Shown piece after piece: positions 42,309 to 53,116 of a stretch of 64,000 nt of DNA. This stretch comes from Closterium sp. NIES-65 (taxonomy: Eukaryota > Streptophyta > Zygnematophyceae > Desmidiales > Closteriaceae). The stretch lies in contig CANXME010002054.1 in assembly GCA_948144175.1 (NCBI GenBank), positions 62,001-126,000 on the forward strand. The letters run 5' to 3'. A model generated the notes under the pieces. It was given only the letters and a program-made list of their open reading frames with translations, was not told where the DNA came from and did no database searches. The first letter of the stretch is position 1. Every line of letters begins with the position of its first letter. A program made the position numbers and the translations under genes.

Positions 42309-44808
42309 CTCACGCCCCAGCAGCTTCGTGAGTGGTACGCTCAGAGTAGAGGGTCTCTCAGTTCTGTTCGCTGCTCTTACGTGATTCGCACTGGTGAACG
42401 GACTGGTCAGCCTTGTGGGACACCTAGTCACACACAGTCCCGCTGCTTCGCCCGTCTGAGCGACGCCTGGCGTACCGAGTTTGGCGACGAGGCTGAGCTC
42501 CCCGACTGGGTGGAGTTGCTTAGGCAGAGGGTAGATATATTTGCTCTTCACTATGATGCTATTCTCACTGCCATGTATGCATTGCCTACTAGTGCTGACC
42601 GTGCCGGTCACCTGTGCGTACCGCCTGACCCGCGTATAGAGCCTGCTGCTCTAGCTGCTGGTGAGGCTGCTGCTCTGGGTGCTAGTGAGTCTCCTGCTCC
42701 AGGTACAGGTGCGGCTGCTGCTCTAGGTGATAGTGAGTCTACTTCCTCAGGTGCGGGTGAGTCTGCTCTCTCAGGTACCGCGTCGGCTCCGGCCTCTCAC
42801 ACCTTCACTCTTGACTCGGGGGCTTCCCGCTCCTTCTTTCGAGACCGCACCACACTCACGCCGCTTGGTCGGCCAGTTGCAGTCTCTCTGGCAGACCCCT
42901 CTAGGGGTCCTGTCCTTGCTCACTTCTCCACTGTCCTCCCGTGTCCGGCGGCCCCCTCTAGCACCCTGTCTGGTCTTTACCTCCCCTCGTTCTCTACGAA
43001 CTTGGTGAGTGGTGCTGACCTACAGGATGCGGGGGTTCACTAGTTCACTCCTGCGAGTCAGCGGGTGACCCACTGCACCGACGCTCGGACAGGCCGACAC
43101 CTGGCCACGTTTACACGTCGGCCGGGGTCGAGCCTGTACACGCTGACCACTGCGTCTCCTCCAGTCATTGCGTCTGGTCAGGTGTTTGCTGCAGCGTCCA
43201 GGTCTGATCCTGAGTCTGCCCCCTGCTCGTGTCGTCTCCTGTCTCACGAGACTCTCCTCTGGCACCACCGCCTTGGTCACCCCTCCCTGCTTCGTCTCCG
43301 AAGCATGGCCTCCCGTGTCCTTGTCTCTGGTCTTCCCCGGTCCCTCCCTCCCCTTCCTCCGGGGCCTGGCCCTACCTGCGTCCCCTGTGTCGAGGGGCGG
43401 CAGCGGGCTGCCCCTCACTCCTCTCAGTTTCCCCCGACAGAGGCCCCGCTGCAGACGCTTCACATGGACGTGTGGGGCCCAGCCCGCGTCCGTGGACAGG
43501 GTCATGAGCGCTACTTCCTACTGGTGGTTGACGACTACTCGCGTTACACCACAGTCTTCCCCTTGCGCAGCAAGGGTGATGTCACTGAGGTGTTGATCGA
43601 CTGGATCCGCGCAGCTCGTCTCCAGCTCAGGCGAAGTTTCGGCTCGGACTTTCCTGTTCTGCGTCTGCACTCTGACAGAGGCGGAGAGTTCTCCTCTCGC
43701 CTTCTGCGAGCCTATTGTCGTGCACGAGGCATCCGCCAGACCTTCACGCTTCCGGACTCTCCACAGCAAAATGGGATTGCTGAGCGCCGCATTGGCATGG
43801 TCATGGACGTCGCCCGTACGTCCATGATGCATGCGCCTGCCCCCCATTTTCTGTGGCCGTTTGCGGTCCGGTACGCAGCGCATCAGATCAACCTTCAGCC
43901 CAGGGTATCCATGCCGGAGACCTCCCCAGCCTTGCTGTGGATGGGGAAGGTTGGCGATGCGTCTGCGTTCTGTGTCAAGGGATCTCGGGCGTTTGTCCGC
44001 GACTTGTCTGCGGACAAGCTGTCCCCTCGTGCTGCTCCCTGCGTCTTCCTGGGTTTCCCCCTTGACGCGCGAGGGTGGCAGTTCTACCACCCCACCTCTC
44101 GCCGTGTTCTCTCCTCCCAGGACGTCACGTTCGACGAGTCGGTCCCCTACTACCGTCTCTTCCCCTACCGCACTCCGTCCCTCCCCCCGCCACCGCTCTT
44201 CCTTGTGCCAGGTCCCCCCCCGGTAGACCCCCTCCCCCCTCAGGGTCCTGCCCCTTCAGGTGTGTCCCAGGTAGACGCTGTTGAGCCTGTCGAGGTCGCT
44301 GGTGACTCTGGTGCTGCTGAGGGTGCTGAGCCTGGGGGTGCTGACTCTACTGAGCGTGTGGGTACTACGCCTGGGGGTGCTGAGCCTGGGGGTGCTGAGC
44401 CTGGGGGTGCTGAGCCTGGGAGTGCTGAGCCTGGGGGTGCTGAGCCTGGGGGTGCTGAGCCTGGGGGTGCTGAGCCTGGGATGCTGAGCCTGGGAGTGCT
44501 GAGCCTGGGGGTGCTGAGCCTGGGGGTGCTACGCCTCGGGGTGCTACGCCTGTAGGTGCTGAGCCTGGAGGTGCTGAGCCTAAGGGAGCTGGGCCTGCTC
44601 GTGTGGCGTCTGGCGGTGCTGTGCCTGGCGGTTCTGTGGGTGCTTTGTCTCGCCGGGAGCCACTCTCTCCACAGGAGTTGCGTGAGTGGTTTGCCCGGCG
44701 CTGGAGGCGAGCTGCTAGAGCTGGAGGTGCTGCGGGTACTGGAGGTTCTGTTGCTGCTGAGGGTGCTGGTGCCACGGGTCCCGAAGGTGCTCGTACTGGG
44801 AGTACTGG
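42309..44808 (+). pseudogene. Gag finger, protease and integrase remnant of copia E
   Basis: From 42309: TPQQLREWYA, finger CSYVIRTGERTGQPC...H...C, retropepsin DSGASRSFF, then TAG at VH-stop-FTP (about 43041, also in D). Integrase from 43065 keeps HHRLGHPS, CVPC and the D-D-E residues (MDVWGP, HSDRGGEF, NGIAERRIG). The GAEPGG repeat linker (44320-44550) contains a frameshift, and sequence ends in the following Pro/Ala-rich linker at 44808. No RT in the window. Confidence 0.88.
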
Positions 44809-45198
44809 TGTGAGGATCTAGGATCGAGTTCAGAAAAGAGAATGAGAATTGAGTCGAATTGAATTGAATTGAATGTCTTCACCTGGGTACAACAAGAGGC
44901 TATGTATAGGCTCGACACAAGACCCCGTAACCAGGTGTTACGCGAAGGTTCCGCGGGCCGCGTAGCGTCCTGAACGGATCCTTACCGAATTCGGTAGAAG
45001 GCAATTCGGTGGCAACCGAAAAGCCAGAATTCGGTGCACGCAACCTAGCTCGGTGCTATAACTATAATAAAATATAGGAAAGCACCTAGCCTAGGAAGTC
45101 AAGCAATTCATGCATGCATATAATTATCCTATGCTAGAAATAGCATGATAAAGTAAAGGCAAGCAAGCATAGCTGGCATAAGCCGTCGTACTCTCACA
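44809..45198 (-). repeat. 3' LTR of gypsy element G2
   Basis: 390 bp, minus strand TGTGAGAGTACG...GATCCTCACA, with 5'-TG and CA-3' ends. The purine tract CTTTGAGGGGGGGACG (45199-45214, minus strand) precedes it, as expected of a polypurine tract. A-T richer than its surroundings. The matching 5' LTR is not in the window. Confidence 0.82.
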
Positions 45199-45208
45199 CG
45201 TCCCCCCC

Positions 45209-46027
45209 TCAAAGCTGGGTGGCGTGAGATACACCCTGCTTGACAAGATAGTCCTTGAAAGCACGGCGTGCGTTGCCCATATCAACTTCTGCAACCCAAC
45301 TGTCCTCAGTGGGGTCGTATCCCTTCCAGCGTATCAGGAACTCGAGAGTCTTGCCACCGCGGCGCCGATGAGAGAGAACGCGCTCGATCTTGTACTCGGG
45401 TTCATCCTGTATGAGAACAGGTGGTGGTGGCGGTAGTTGCCGTCCCTGGAACTGTTGGTTGGGGTCCTTGTAGGGCTTCAGTAGCTGGACATGGAAAGCG
45501 TTGTGAAGCTTCCATGTATCTGGTAAGCGCAAGCGGAATGTAACTGGTGTCACCTGTGCCTCAACGAGATAAGGACCACAGAAGCGGGGCCGGAGTTTGG
45601 ATGGGAGGTGAGACAGGTTCAAGTTGCGCGTGTCAAGAAGCACCTGATCTCCGACTGCTGCTGAGTGATCACGTCGCTGACGATCAGCATACTGCTTCTG
45701 GGAGGTCTGCATCGTCGCTGAGTCGTCGCTGAGTCTTCTCCCGTCGCTGAGTTTTCCCTGTGGCCGCATGTGATGCGTTGTTGTAAGCGAACTCTAGGGT
45801 TGGTAACTGTGTGTCCCAGTGGCTGACGTCGTCCTTGCAAGCTGTGCGCAGTAACTGTTCAACCACTTGATTGAGTCGCTCTGTCTGTCCGTGAGTCTGG
45901 GGGTGGTATGCTGAAGACATTGCAAGCTTTGTCCCCAACAGTCCCATGAGCTCCTTCCAGAACTTACTCGTGAATTTGGGGTCTCTGTCTGAGATGAGTG
46001 TAGCGGGGATGTCGTGGATGGTGATGA
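45209..46027 (-). pseudogene. Gypsy G2: integrase C-terminal part and chromodomain
   Basis: Starts at TIHDIPATLISDRDPKF, continuing the frame broken at 53268 by copia F, then YHPQTHGQTERLNQ (integrase Glu) and FAYNNASHAATGKT. A small ACTCAGCGAC triplication and a deletion remove part of the domain and shift the frame (45690-45770). The C-terminal frame has PRFCGPYLVEAQVTP and a chromodomain with EYKIERVLSHRR, FLIRWKGYDPTEDSWV. Chromodomains place G2 among Ty3/gypsy chromoviruses, where they guide integration to chromatin marks. Confidence 0.87.
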
Positions 46028-46371
46028 TGTGAAAATAGGAAAACAGGAATGAATGAACTATGAATGAAAGCAGTACAAATATGAAACCCTAACTGGGTTG
46101 TACCCCCTATGAGATACCCCACTACAGCCTACACAGCAGTATAAACTATAGATATGTTCTGACACACCCCCATAGGCAAAGTGGGGGAGAACAAGGGGTC
46201 ACAAGACCAGTCAAGCAAGACAAAGCAAAGCTCAGGGTGGATCACAAAGTCACCACACAGTCCGAGCACAAGAGTAAGGCCAAAGGCCAGTTCACAAGCA
46301 AGAGTACAGACATATATATAAAGCTAGACAAGAAAGAGCAGGTATATATATATGTCACAGTACAAGTGAAG

Positions 46372-49300
46372 TCAAGAGGAGAGCAAGTGAGGCAAGACAG
46401 GCACAAGACCCAGCTGGGTGCAGAAGCGCTGATGGTCACAAGGCGCAAGTGCCTTGGTGAACACATCAGCAGTGTTGGCCTCAGAGGCCACGTACGCAAG
46501 TCGCAACTGACCACGCTGCTGCAACTCACGAGCAAGGAAGTAGCGGAGAGCAATGTGCTTCGTTCTGTGCTCCAAGCGCTGCTCTCGACACAAGGCCAGC
46601 ATAGCCTTGTTGTCTACGTACAGCACTGGAGGAGAACGAGGCGGCTCTCCAAGGTCAGTCAGCAGGTAGGTGAGCCACCGAAGCTCCTGTGCAGCCATGG
46701 CCCCGGCGTAGATCTCAGCCTCACAACTGGAGCCGAGAACCGAAGACGAGCGAGTAGACCGCCACGAGACAGAGCCGGAACCAAGGCTGAAGGTGTAACC
46801 CTGTGACGACCGCTGCGTAGCCTGGTCGTCAGCCCAAGAAGCGTCCGCGTGGCCGGTAAGGACCACTGGACTCCGCCCTCCAAGCACTAGCCCCATGCCT
46901 GACGTACTGCACAGGTAGCGCAATACCCTCTTCGCTGCAGCCATGTGCTCCGGTCTGTGTCTCCCAGGAGCAACATAGCGTGCAAGAATGCTCAGAGGGT
47001 ATGCAAGGTCAGGTCGTGTGCAGGTCATCAGGTACATGAGGCAGCCAACAAGCTCCGCATACGGACCACTCGACTCTACGGACTCATCCGAAGGCAGAGC
47101 TGAGAGTGAGTGGCGAGTAGGCAGAGGAGTGGCCTGAGGCGAGGAGTACGTGAAGCCGAAGCGCTGAAGGACCTGCTGCACCATGTGTGACTGAGTCAAG
47201 GTAATGGTGCGGCGTGCTCTGTCCCGAGTGATCTGCAAGCCAAGGTAGCTGCGCAGTTCACCCAGGTCTGTGCACGTGTGTCTCTTCAACAGCTCGGACT
47301 TCACGTAGGCGAGTCCAGCAGTGTCCGCTGTGGCAAAGACCAGGTCGTCGACGTACACGAGGATGTAGAACGGCGGTAGGGAAGTGTCGGTGCGAAGAAA
47401 CAGCGACGGGTCAGCAGTAGAAGGAGCAAACCCAAGAGCCGCAAGCGTAGTCCTCAGTGTGTCGTGCCACTCACGCGGTGCCTGGCGGAGACCGTAGACT
47501 GGCCGTCGGAGGCTCCACTGGGTGCCAGGAGGGAAAGTCCCAGTGAAGCCAGGTGGACGGCGAAGCCAGATCTCCTCGTGCAGGCTACCCTGCAAGAACG
47601 CAGTGCTGAAGTCGAGAGAGTGAAGCTCGTAGTCGCGCTGAGCGGCTATGTGCAGCAGCACCCGAAGAGTAGTCATCTTCGGGGTGGGAGAGAAGGTCTG
47701 AAAGTAGTCAACTCCCTGCCGCTGACTGAAGCCACGAGCAACGTACCGTGCCTTGAAGACAGGTGGAGAGCCCGGCGGCCGCTTCACCCTGAAGATCCAC
47801 ATGCCACTGACGATGTTCGCCCCAGGAGGGGGAACCGCGTCAACGTAGGTGCCTGTGGACTTCCAGGAAGCCATCTCTGCATCCATAGCTGCCTGCCACT
47901 GAGAGGAGTAGGGACCCTCTACGGCCTCCGCGTAAGAACGCGGAGTCGGGATGTCTAGTGCATCCGGGTCTCCCTCAGGGGCAAGCAGTACAGACGCGAG
48001 ATGAGGTGAAGCAGCCGCTAGACACTGTAACTCCTCCTGCCTGTCCTCTAGGACGTCCGTGCCAAGAGCACACTCACCCCCGACGGACGGAGGACAGACA
48101 GACGCAGACTCAGCAACAAGACTAGCAGCGTAGTCGAGACGACAGCGAGCAGCAAAGTCGACGAGCTCAGCGACTAGAGCAGACGCAGCAGTGGACTCAA
48201 AAGAGGGGTCAGTGACGACAGTAGCAAGCAGACGCGTGACAGTGGGACTGGCAGCACGAAGAGAGTCCGACTCAGGGTCCGCAAGCGCAGGAAGAGAGGA
48301 CTCAGGAGGAGAAGGCAAAGGGGCACGCAGAGGAGCAGTGGACGGACGTAAAGACATCCGGTGTGTGCCAGGGACAGGAGGAGGACGCTGACGCGAACTG
48401 CGACCACTAGCGCGAGCAGCACGAACAGGCGACGCGGGACGAGACGCAGGCTCACGACGCTCAGCAAGACCTCCAGTAGGACCAGTGTAAGGAGAGGGAG
48501 CAGGCAGTGGAGAGGAAGGCTCCAGTAGGGGCTGCGACTGGACAGGCGGTGGACCCTCTACTGGAGGAGAAAGACCAAGAACCTGCTGAAGGAGCGGAAC
48601 GAAGTACGGCCGAGGCCGCGCGGCAGCTCCAGACTCAGCAGGGACAGCACCAGCACCCTCAGCGACAGCACCAGCGCCACCCACACCTCCAGCGGCAGGA
48701 CCAACAGCAGCAGGCTCAGCACGAACGCCCTCAGCAGCTCCAGCTCCAGGAGGACCTGCAGGGCCAGCAGCTCCGGGACCGGCTGCACCCGCACCCTCGA
48801 CGGTCGAAGAAGCTCCAGCTCCAGCTCCAGCAGCACCTCCAGACTCAGCAGCACGCCTCCAGCGGCGAGCGAACCACTCGCGCAGCTCCTGTGGAGAGAG
48901 GGGCTCCCGGCGAGACGCAGCAGCAGGAGAAACCCCAAGCTCAGCAGCTCCAGACGCAGCACCCCCAGGCTCAGCAGCTCCAGGCACAGCACCCCCCGGC
49001 TCAGCACCCCCAGGCTCCGCACCCTCCGCAGTAGCACCCTCAAGACCAGCACCCCCAGCAGTAGCACCCCCAGGCTCAGCACCCCCGCGCACAGCACCCC
49101 CAGAGTCAGCACCCCCAGGCTCAGCACCCGCAGCAGCACCAGAGTCACCAGTAACCTCGACCGGGTCAACGGCGTCTACCTGGGACACACCTGAGGGGGC
49201 AGGAACCTGAGGGGGGAGGGGGTCTACCGGGGGGGGAACCGGCACAAGGAAGTCCGGGGGAGGGGGGAGGGAAGGAGTGCGGTAGGGGAAGAGACGGTAG

Positions 49301-52242
49301 AAGGGGACTGACTCGTCGAACGTGACGTCCTGGGAGGACAGAACACGACGAGAGGAGGGGTGGTAAAACTGCCACCCTGGGGCGTCAGTGGGGAAGCCAA
49401 GGAAGACACAGGGAGCAGCACGAGGGGACAGCTTGTCCGCAGACAAGTCGCGGACAAACGCCCGAGATCCCCAGACACGGAACACAGACGCATCGCCAAC
49501 CTTCCCCGTCCACAGCAAGGCTGGGGACATCGCAGGCCGAGAGACCCGGGGGTGAAGGTTGAGCTGATGCGCCGCGTACCTCACCGCAAACGGCCACAGA
49601 AAATGGGGGGCAGCCGCATGCATCATGGACGTACGAGCGACATCCATGACCATGCCAATGCGGCGCTCAGCAATCCCATTTTGCTGTGGTGAGTCCGGAA
49701 GCGTGAAGGTCTGGCGAATCCCCCGTGCACGACAGTAGTCTCGCAGAAGGCGAGAAGAGAACTCTCCGCCTCTGTCAGAGTGCAGACGCAGAACAGGAAA
49801 GTCCGAGCCGAAGCTCTTCCTGAGCTGGAGACGAGCCTCGCGGATCCAGTCGATCAGCACCTCAGTGACCGCACCCTTGCTGCGCAAGGGGAGGACTGTG
49901 GTGTAACGCGAGTAGTCGTCAACCACCAACAGGAAGTAGCGCTCGTAACCCTGCCCACGGACGGGGGCTGGGCCCCACACATCCATGTGAAGCGTCTGCA
50001 GGGGAGCCTCTGTCGGGGGGAAGTGGGAGGAGTGAGGAGTAGCCCGGAGGCGACCCTCGACACAGGGGACACAGGAAGGTCCTGGCCCGGAGGGGAGAGG
50101 AGGGAGAGACTGGGGAAGACCAGAGACAAGGACACGGGAAGCCATGCTCCGAAGACGGGGCAAGGAGGGGTGGCCAAGACGGTGGTGCCACAGGAGAGTC
50201 TCGTGAGACAGGAGGCGACAAGAACAGGGGGCAGACTCAGGACCTGACCGGGACGCAGCAGCAAGTACCTGACCCGACGCAGCCACCTGACCAGACGCAG
50301 GGACAGGAGGAGACTCAACGGTCAGGGTGTAGAGACTCGACCCCGGCCGACGTGAGAACGTGGCCAGGTGTCGGCCTGTGCGAGCCTCCGTGCAGTGGGT
50401 CACCCTCTGACGTGCAGGAGTGAACTGGTGAACACCCCCATCCTGCAGGTCCGCTCCACTCACCAAGTTCGTAGAGAACGAGGGAAGGTACAGACCCGAC
50501 AGGGTGCCCGAAGGGGCAGCCGGACACGGGAGGACAGTGGAGAAGTGAGACAGGACAGGACCCCCAGAGGGGTCAGCAAGGGAGACCGCAACCGGCCTGG
50601 CGAGCGGCGAAAGGGTAGTGCGGTCTCGAAAGAAGGAGCGAGAAGCTCCGGAGTCAAGTGTGAAAGTGAGGGAGGACGAGGACGACTCAGTACCTGAGAG
50701 CGCAGTCTCACCAGTACCTGAGAGCGCAGACGCACTGGCACCTAGAGCAGCAGCCTCACAAGCACCTAGCGCAGCAGTACCAATGCCCGGGTCGGGCTGA
50801 AAACACCGGTAACCCTCATTCTCCTCACTATAATCCACAACATACATAGCAGTAAGAATAGCATCAAAATCAAGATCAAAGATCGCTACACCAGCCCTGA
50901 GAAGCTCATCCCAGCGAGGGATCTCACTAGCCCCAGGGAACTGCTGACGCCAAGCGTCCGTCAGGCGGCCAAAGCAGCGCTGGGTGGCGTGGGCACCCCC
51001 ACACTGCTCACCCGCGCGGTCGCCGGAACGAAGAACGTAGGTGCAGGGACCAGTACCCCCACCCCTCTGACGCCCAGCGTACCACTCACGAAGCTGCTGA
51101 GGCGAAGGGATGTCCCGCGAGCGCTGCTGCTGCTGCCGGTGCGAGCGCTGGCCACCACCACCGCCGCTACGCTGCTGGGTACCACCCCGACCAGCTCCAC
51201 CTCCTCCACCACTACTGCCTCCTCCGCTGCCGCCTCCACTGCCTCCACCTCCGCCGCCTCCACCCCCGCCGCTGCCTCCACCACCACCGCTGGCACCACC
51301 ACCACCGTCTCCGCCGCTGCTGCCGCCACCACCACCACCACCCCCGCCACTAGCCCCGCCGCCACCCCCACTCCCTCCGCCGCCACCGCCGCCACCGCCA
51401 CCGCCCCCTCCAGCTCCACCCGCGCCCTTGCCCCCCTTGCCCTTGCTGGAGCGACGTCTCCCACTAGGGGCAGACGCCGCGCCGACCGACTCAAGACCAA
51501 GCAGGTCGGCAGCAGCAGCAGAGGCAACAGAGGGCAGCAAGGGGGAAGGAGAGCACCCCTCAAAGATGGGGGTGCGAGGGTCACCACGAGAAGCACCTAC
51601 AGCGACTATGCTCTTCTCCGCTGCAAGGAGGGCCTTCTCGAGGAGGTCGACGGTGAGAGTGGTGGGACAGACTGCGAGAAAGTGGTCCCTGACGACGCGA
51701 AGGGAGTCAGGGAGGCGTGCGACTACGTAGTAGAGAGCGATGTACATGGGGGGGGGGTTCTTAGCGCAGAACTCAGCAGGAAGGGCGGCGCGGTAGCGAG
51801 TGTCACTAGTGCGGAGGTGCGTAATGAGGTCAGCGACAGTGGGAAAGGCAGAGAGGTCAGGAAAGAGGTAGGGAAGCATGAGACGGCTCAGTGCAGCAGT
51901 GGCAGGAGAGGAGTAGCGCGCAACTACAGCGTCGTACAAGGTCTGAGCACTCTTGTACTGACTAAAGTGCGCACGCTCAGAGGTAGGGAGGTGGCGACGC
52001 ACAGCAAGACGTGCAGCAGCATCACGGGTGGCCCACTTAGAGCGGACAGCGGGATCAGCATCAGCAGCAGGGGCAGGAGAGGCGCCAGAGGTGAGGTCAA
52101 AGAGAGAAAGGTCGTCAGCCCTGTCGCACTGTAAGAACAGCTGCAGGTCGTCTAACCAGACCTCAAAATCAATGGCGCGACCCTCAGCGTCAAAAGCTAG
52201 GACACTAGGGGTAGCCATGGTGACGACAGCGACGCAGTGCAA
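46372..52242 (-). CDS. Copia Gag-Pol polyprotein (1956 aa), intact
   Basis: Starts at ATG 52242 (MHCVAVVTMATPS; the family start MATPSVLAF is 8 codons in). Order with approximate residues: Gag capsid-like domain 9-265; Gly-rich tract 270-365; CX13CX3HX4C finger near 400-425; aspartic protease DSGASRSFF near 540; integrase zinc domain (WHHRLGHPS, CVPC) and D-D-E residues in MDVWGP, HSDRGGEF and NGIAERRIG; Pro/Ala/Gly linker with GAEPGG repeats near 1040-1120; reverse transcriptase with KARYVARGFSQ, LDFSTAFLQG and YVDDLVFATADT; RNase H with HADASWADD, SCEAEIYA and YVDNKAM. It ends VLPHLLSS at 46372. Every catalytic residue I can place is present. The protein would reverse-transcribe and integrate the element. 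Confidence 0.96.
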   Translation of the reverse strand: MHCVAVVTMATPSVLAFDAEGRAIDFEVWLDDLQLFLQCDRADDLSLFDLTSGASPAPAADADPAVRSKWATRDAAARLAVRRHLPTSERAHFSQYKSAQTLYDAVVARYSSPATAALSRLMLPYLFPDLSAFPTVADLITHLRTSDTRYRAALPAEFCAKNPPPMYIALYYVVARLPDSLRVVRDHFLAVCPTTLTVDLLEKALLAAEKSIVAVGASRGDPRTPIFEGCSPSPLLPSVASAAAADLLGLESVGAASAPSGRRRSSKGKGGKGAGGAGGGGGGGGGGGGGSGGGGGASGGGGGGGGGSSGGDGGGGASGGGGGSGGGGGGGGGGSGGGSGGGSSGGGGGAGRGGTQQRSGGGGGQRSHRQQQQRSRDIPSPQQLREWYAGRQRGGGTGPCTYVLRSGDRAGEQCGGAHATQRCFGRLTDAWRQQFPGASEIPRWDELLRAGVAIFDLDFDAILTAMYVVDYSEENEGYRCFQPDPGIGTAALGACEAAALGASASALSGTGETALSGTESSSSSLTFTLDSGASRSFFRDRTTLSPLARPVAVSLADPSGGPVLSHFSTVLPCPAAPSGTLSGLYLPSFSTNLVSGADLQDGGVHQFTPARQRVTHCTEARTGRHLATFSRRPGSSLYTLTVESPPVPASGQVAASGQVLAAASRSGPESAPCSCRLLSHETLLWHHRLGHPSLPRLRSMASRVLVSGLPQSLPPLPSGPGPSCVPCVEGRLRATPHSSHFPPTEAPLQTLHMDVWGPAPVRGQGYERYFLLVVDDYSRYTTVLPLRSKGAVTEVLIDWIREARLQLRKSFGSDFPVLRLHSDRGGEFSSRLLRDYCRARGIRQTFTLPDSPQQNGIAERRIGMVMDVARTSMMHAAAPHFLWPFAVRYAAHQLNLHPRVSRPAMSPALLWTGKVGDASVFRVWGSRAFVRDLSADKLSPRAAPCVFLGFPTDAPGWQFYHPSSRRVLSSQDVTFDESVPFYRLFPYRTPSLPPPPDFLVPVPPPVDPLPPQVPAPSGVSQVDAVDPVEVTGDSGAAAGAEPGGADSGGAVRGGAEPGGATAGGAGLEGATAEGAEPGGAEPGGAVPGAAEPGGAASGAAELGVSPAAASRREPLSPQELREWFARRWRRAAESGGAAGAGAGASSTVEGAGAAGPGAAGPAGPPGAGAAEGVRAEPAAVGPAAGGVGGAGAVAEGAGAVPAESGAAARPRPYFVPLLQQVLGLSPPVEGPPPVQSQPLLEPSSPLPAPSPYTGPTGGLAERREPASRPASPVRAARASGRSSRQRPPPVPGTHRMSLRPSTAPLRAPLPSPPESSLPALADPESDSLRAASPTVTRLLATVVTDPSFESTAASALVAELVDFAARCRLDYAASLVAESASVCPPSVGGECALGTDVLEDRQEELQCLAAASPHLASVLLAPEGDPDALDIPTPRSYAEAVEGPYSSQWQAAMDAEMASWKSTGTYVDAVPPPGANIVSGMWIFRVKRPPGSPPVFKARYVARGFSQRQGVDYFQTFSPTPKMTTLRVLLHIAAQRDYELHSLDFSTAFLQGSLHEEIWLRRPPGFTGTFPPGTQWSLRRPVYGLRQAPREWHDTLRTTLAALGFAPSTADPSLFLRTDTSLPPFYILVYVDDLVFATADTAGLAYVKSELLKRHTCTDLGELRSYLGLQITRDRARRTITLTQSHMVQQVLQRFGFTYSSPQATPLPTRHSLSALPSDESVESSGPYAELVGCLMYLMTCTRPDLAYPLSILARYVAPGRHRPEHMAAAKRVLRYLCSTSGMGLVLGGRSPVVLTGHADASWADDQATQRSSQGYTFSLGSGSVSWRSTRSSSVLGSSCEAEIYAGAMAAQELRWLTYLLTDLGEPPRSPPVLYVDNKAMLALCREQRLEHRTKHIALRYFLARELQQRGQLRLAYVASEANTADVFTKALAPCDHQRFCTQLGLVPVLPHLLSS

Positions 52243-52299
52243 GCAGTAGGGAAAGAGCTCGCAGTGTCAGTGGGACAGTGCTCACCAGGCAGGGCAGGT

Positions 52300-53060
52300 C
52301 GTGCAGTCAGCAGAAAGGCGGCTCAGCGACCGGGCGGCTCGGGTGCACAGCTGCTCGGCTCCCGGGCGGCTCGGCGGCTGGGCGGCTCGGGCGCAGGGCG
52401 GCTCGGCTCCCGGGCGGCTCGGCGGCTGGGCGGCTCGGGCGCAGGGCGGCTCGGCTCCCGGGCGGCTCGGCGGCTGGGCGGCTCGGGTGCAGGGCGGCTC
52501 GGCTCCCGGGCGGCTCGGCGGCAGGGCAGCTCGGGTCCCGGGCGGCTCGGCTGCAAGATGCAGCGTTGGGCCGGCAGGTGCAGCGTCGGGCCGGCAGGTG
52601 CAGCGGCGGGCCGGCAGGTGCAAGTGGCGGGCCGTAAGAGGCGGCGGGCCGATGGGTGCAGTGGCGGGCCGGTAGGTGCAGCGGCGGGCCGGCAGGAGCA
52701 GCGGCGGGCCGGCAGGGTGCAGCGGCGGGCCGGCGGGAGCAGCGACGGGCCGGCAGGGTGCAGCGGCGGGCCGTCGGCAGCAGAGGCGGGGCCGCGTCAG
52801 AGGAGGCGGCGTGGCCGCGTCAGGGGAGGCGGCGGGGCCGCGTCAATGGAGGCGGGGGGGCCGCGTCAGGGGAGGCGGCGGAGTCGTGTCAGGGGAGGCG
52901 GCGGGGCCGCGTCAGGGGAGGCGGCGGGGCCGCGTCAAGGGAGGCGGCGGGGCCGCGTCAAGGGAGGCGGCTGGGCCGCGTCAGGGGAGGCGGCAAAGCC
53001 GCGTCAGAGGAGGCGGCGGGGCCGCGAGTGAAAAGGCGACCCGAGGGGTCGCTAAAAAAA
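52300..53060 (-). repeat. GC-rich minisatellite leader of copia F
   Basis: Three repeat types in series: a 48-bp unit containing GGCGGCTCGGCGGCTGGGCG (52320-52550), a ~20-bp GCAGCGGCGGGCCGGCAGGT unit (52560-52790) and a ~24-bp GGAGGCGGCGGGGCCGCGTC unit (52790-53030). They lie between the primer-binding site and Gag. Open frames here are artefacts. Confidence 0.9.
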
Positions 53061-53116
53061 AAGGGCGCGCCTCGGGGCGCGCGTCGGTGGGCCCAGACAA
53101 CGGTCCTAAGGTAGGA

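Larger units (their letters stand above)
41020..44808 (+). mobile_element. Copia LTR retrotransposon E, 3' part displaced
   Basis: 5' LTR 41020-41148 (129 bp, TGTCAG...CTCACA), primer-binding site TGGTTTCAGAGC at 41149-41160, GC-rich leader to about 42110, then a gag-pol remnant cut at 44808 by the LTR of gypsy G2. It is inserted in the integrase end of gypsy G1. The Gag N-terminal domain is missing: the leader passes directly into TPQQLREWYA, which is itself duplicated 138 bp apart (about 42168 and 42306). The rest of E should lie to the right of G2, outside the window. Confidence 0.92.

Noticed and set aside
41417-42331. Ala/Pro/Gly-rich frame in the copia E leader (and 37038-37565, 52237-53031, 21218-21896)
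   Set aside because: Frames within GC-rich leader repeats, open in several frames at once.
50989-52134. 381-codon frame opposite copia F gag (and similar frames at 19590-20183, 35799-36410 and 62747-63373)
   Set aside because: Antisense shadow of the Gly-rich Gag tract; the Thr/Ala/Pro-rich translation repeats in every copia copy.
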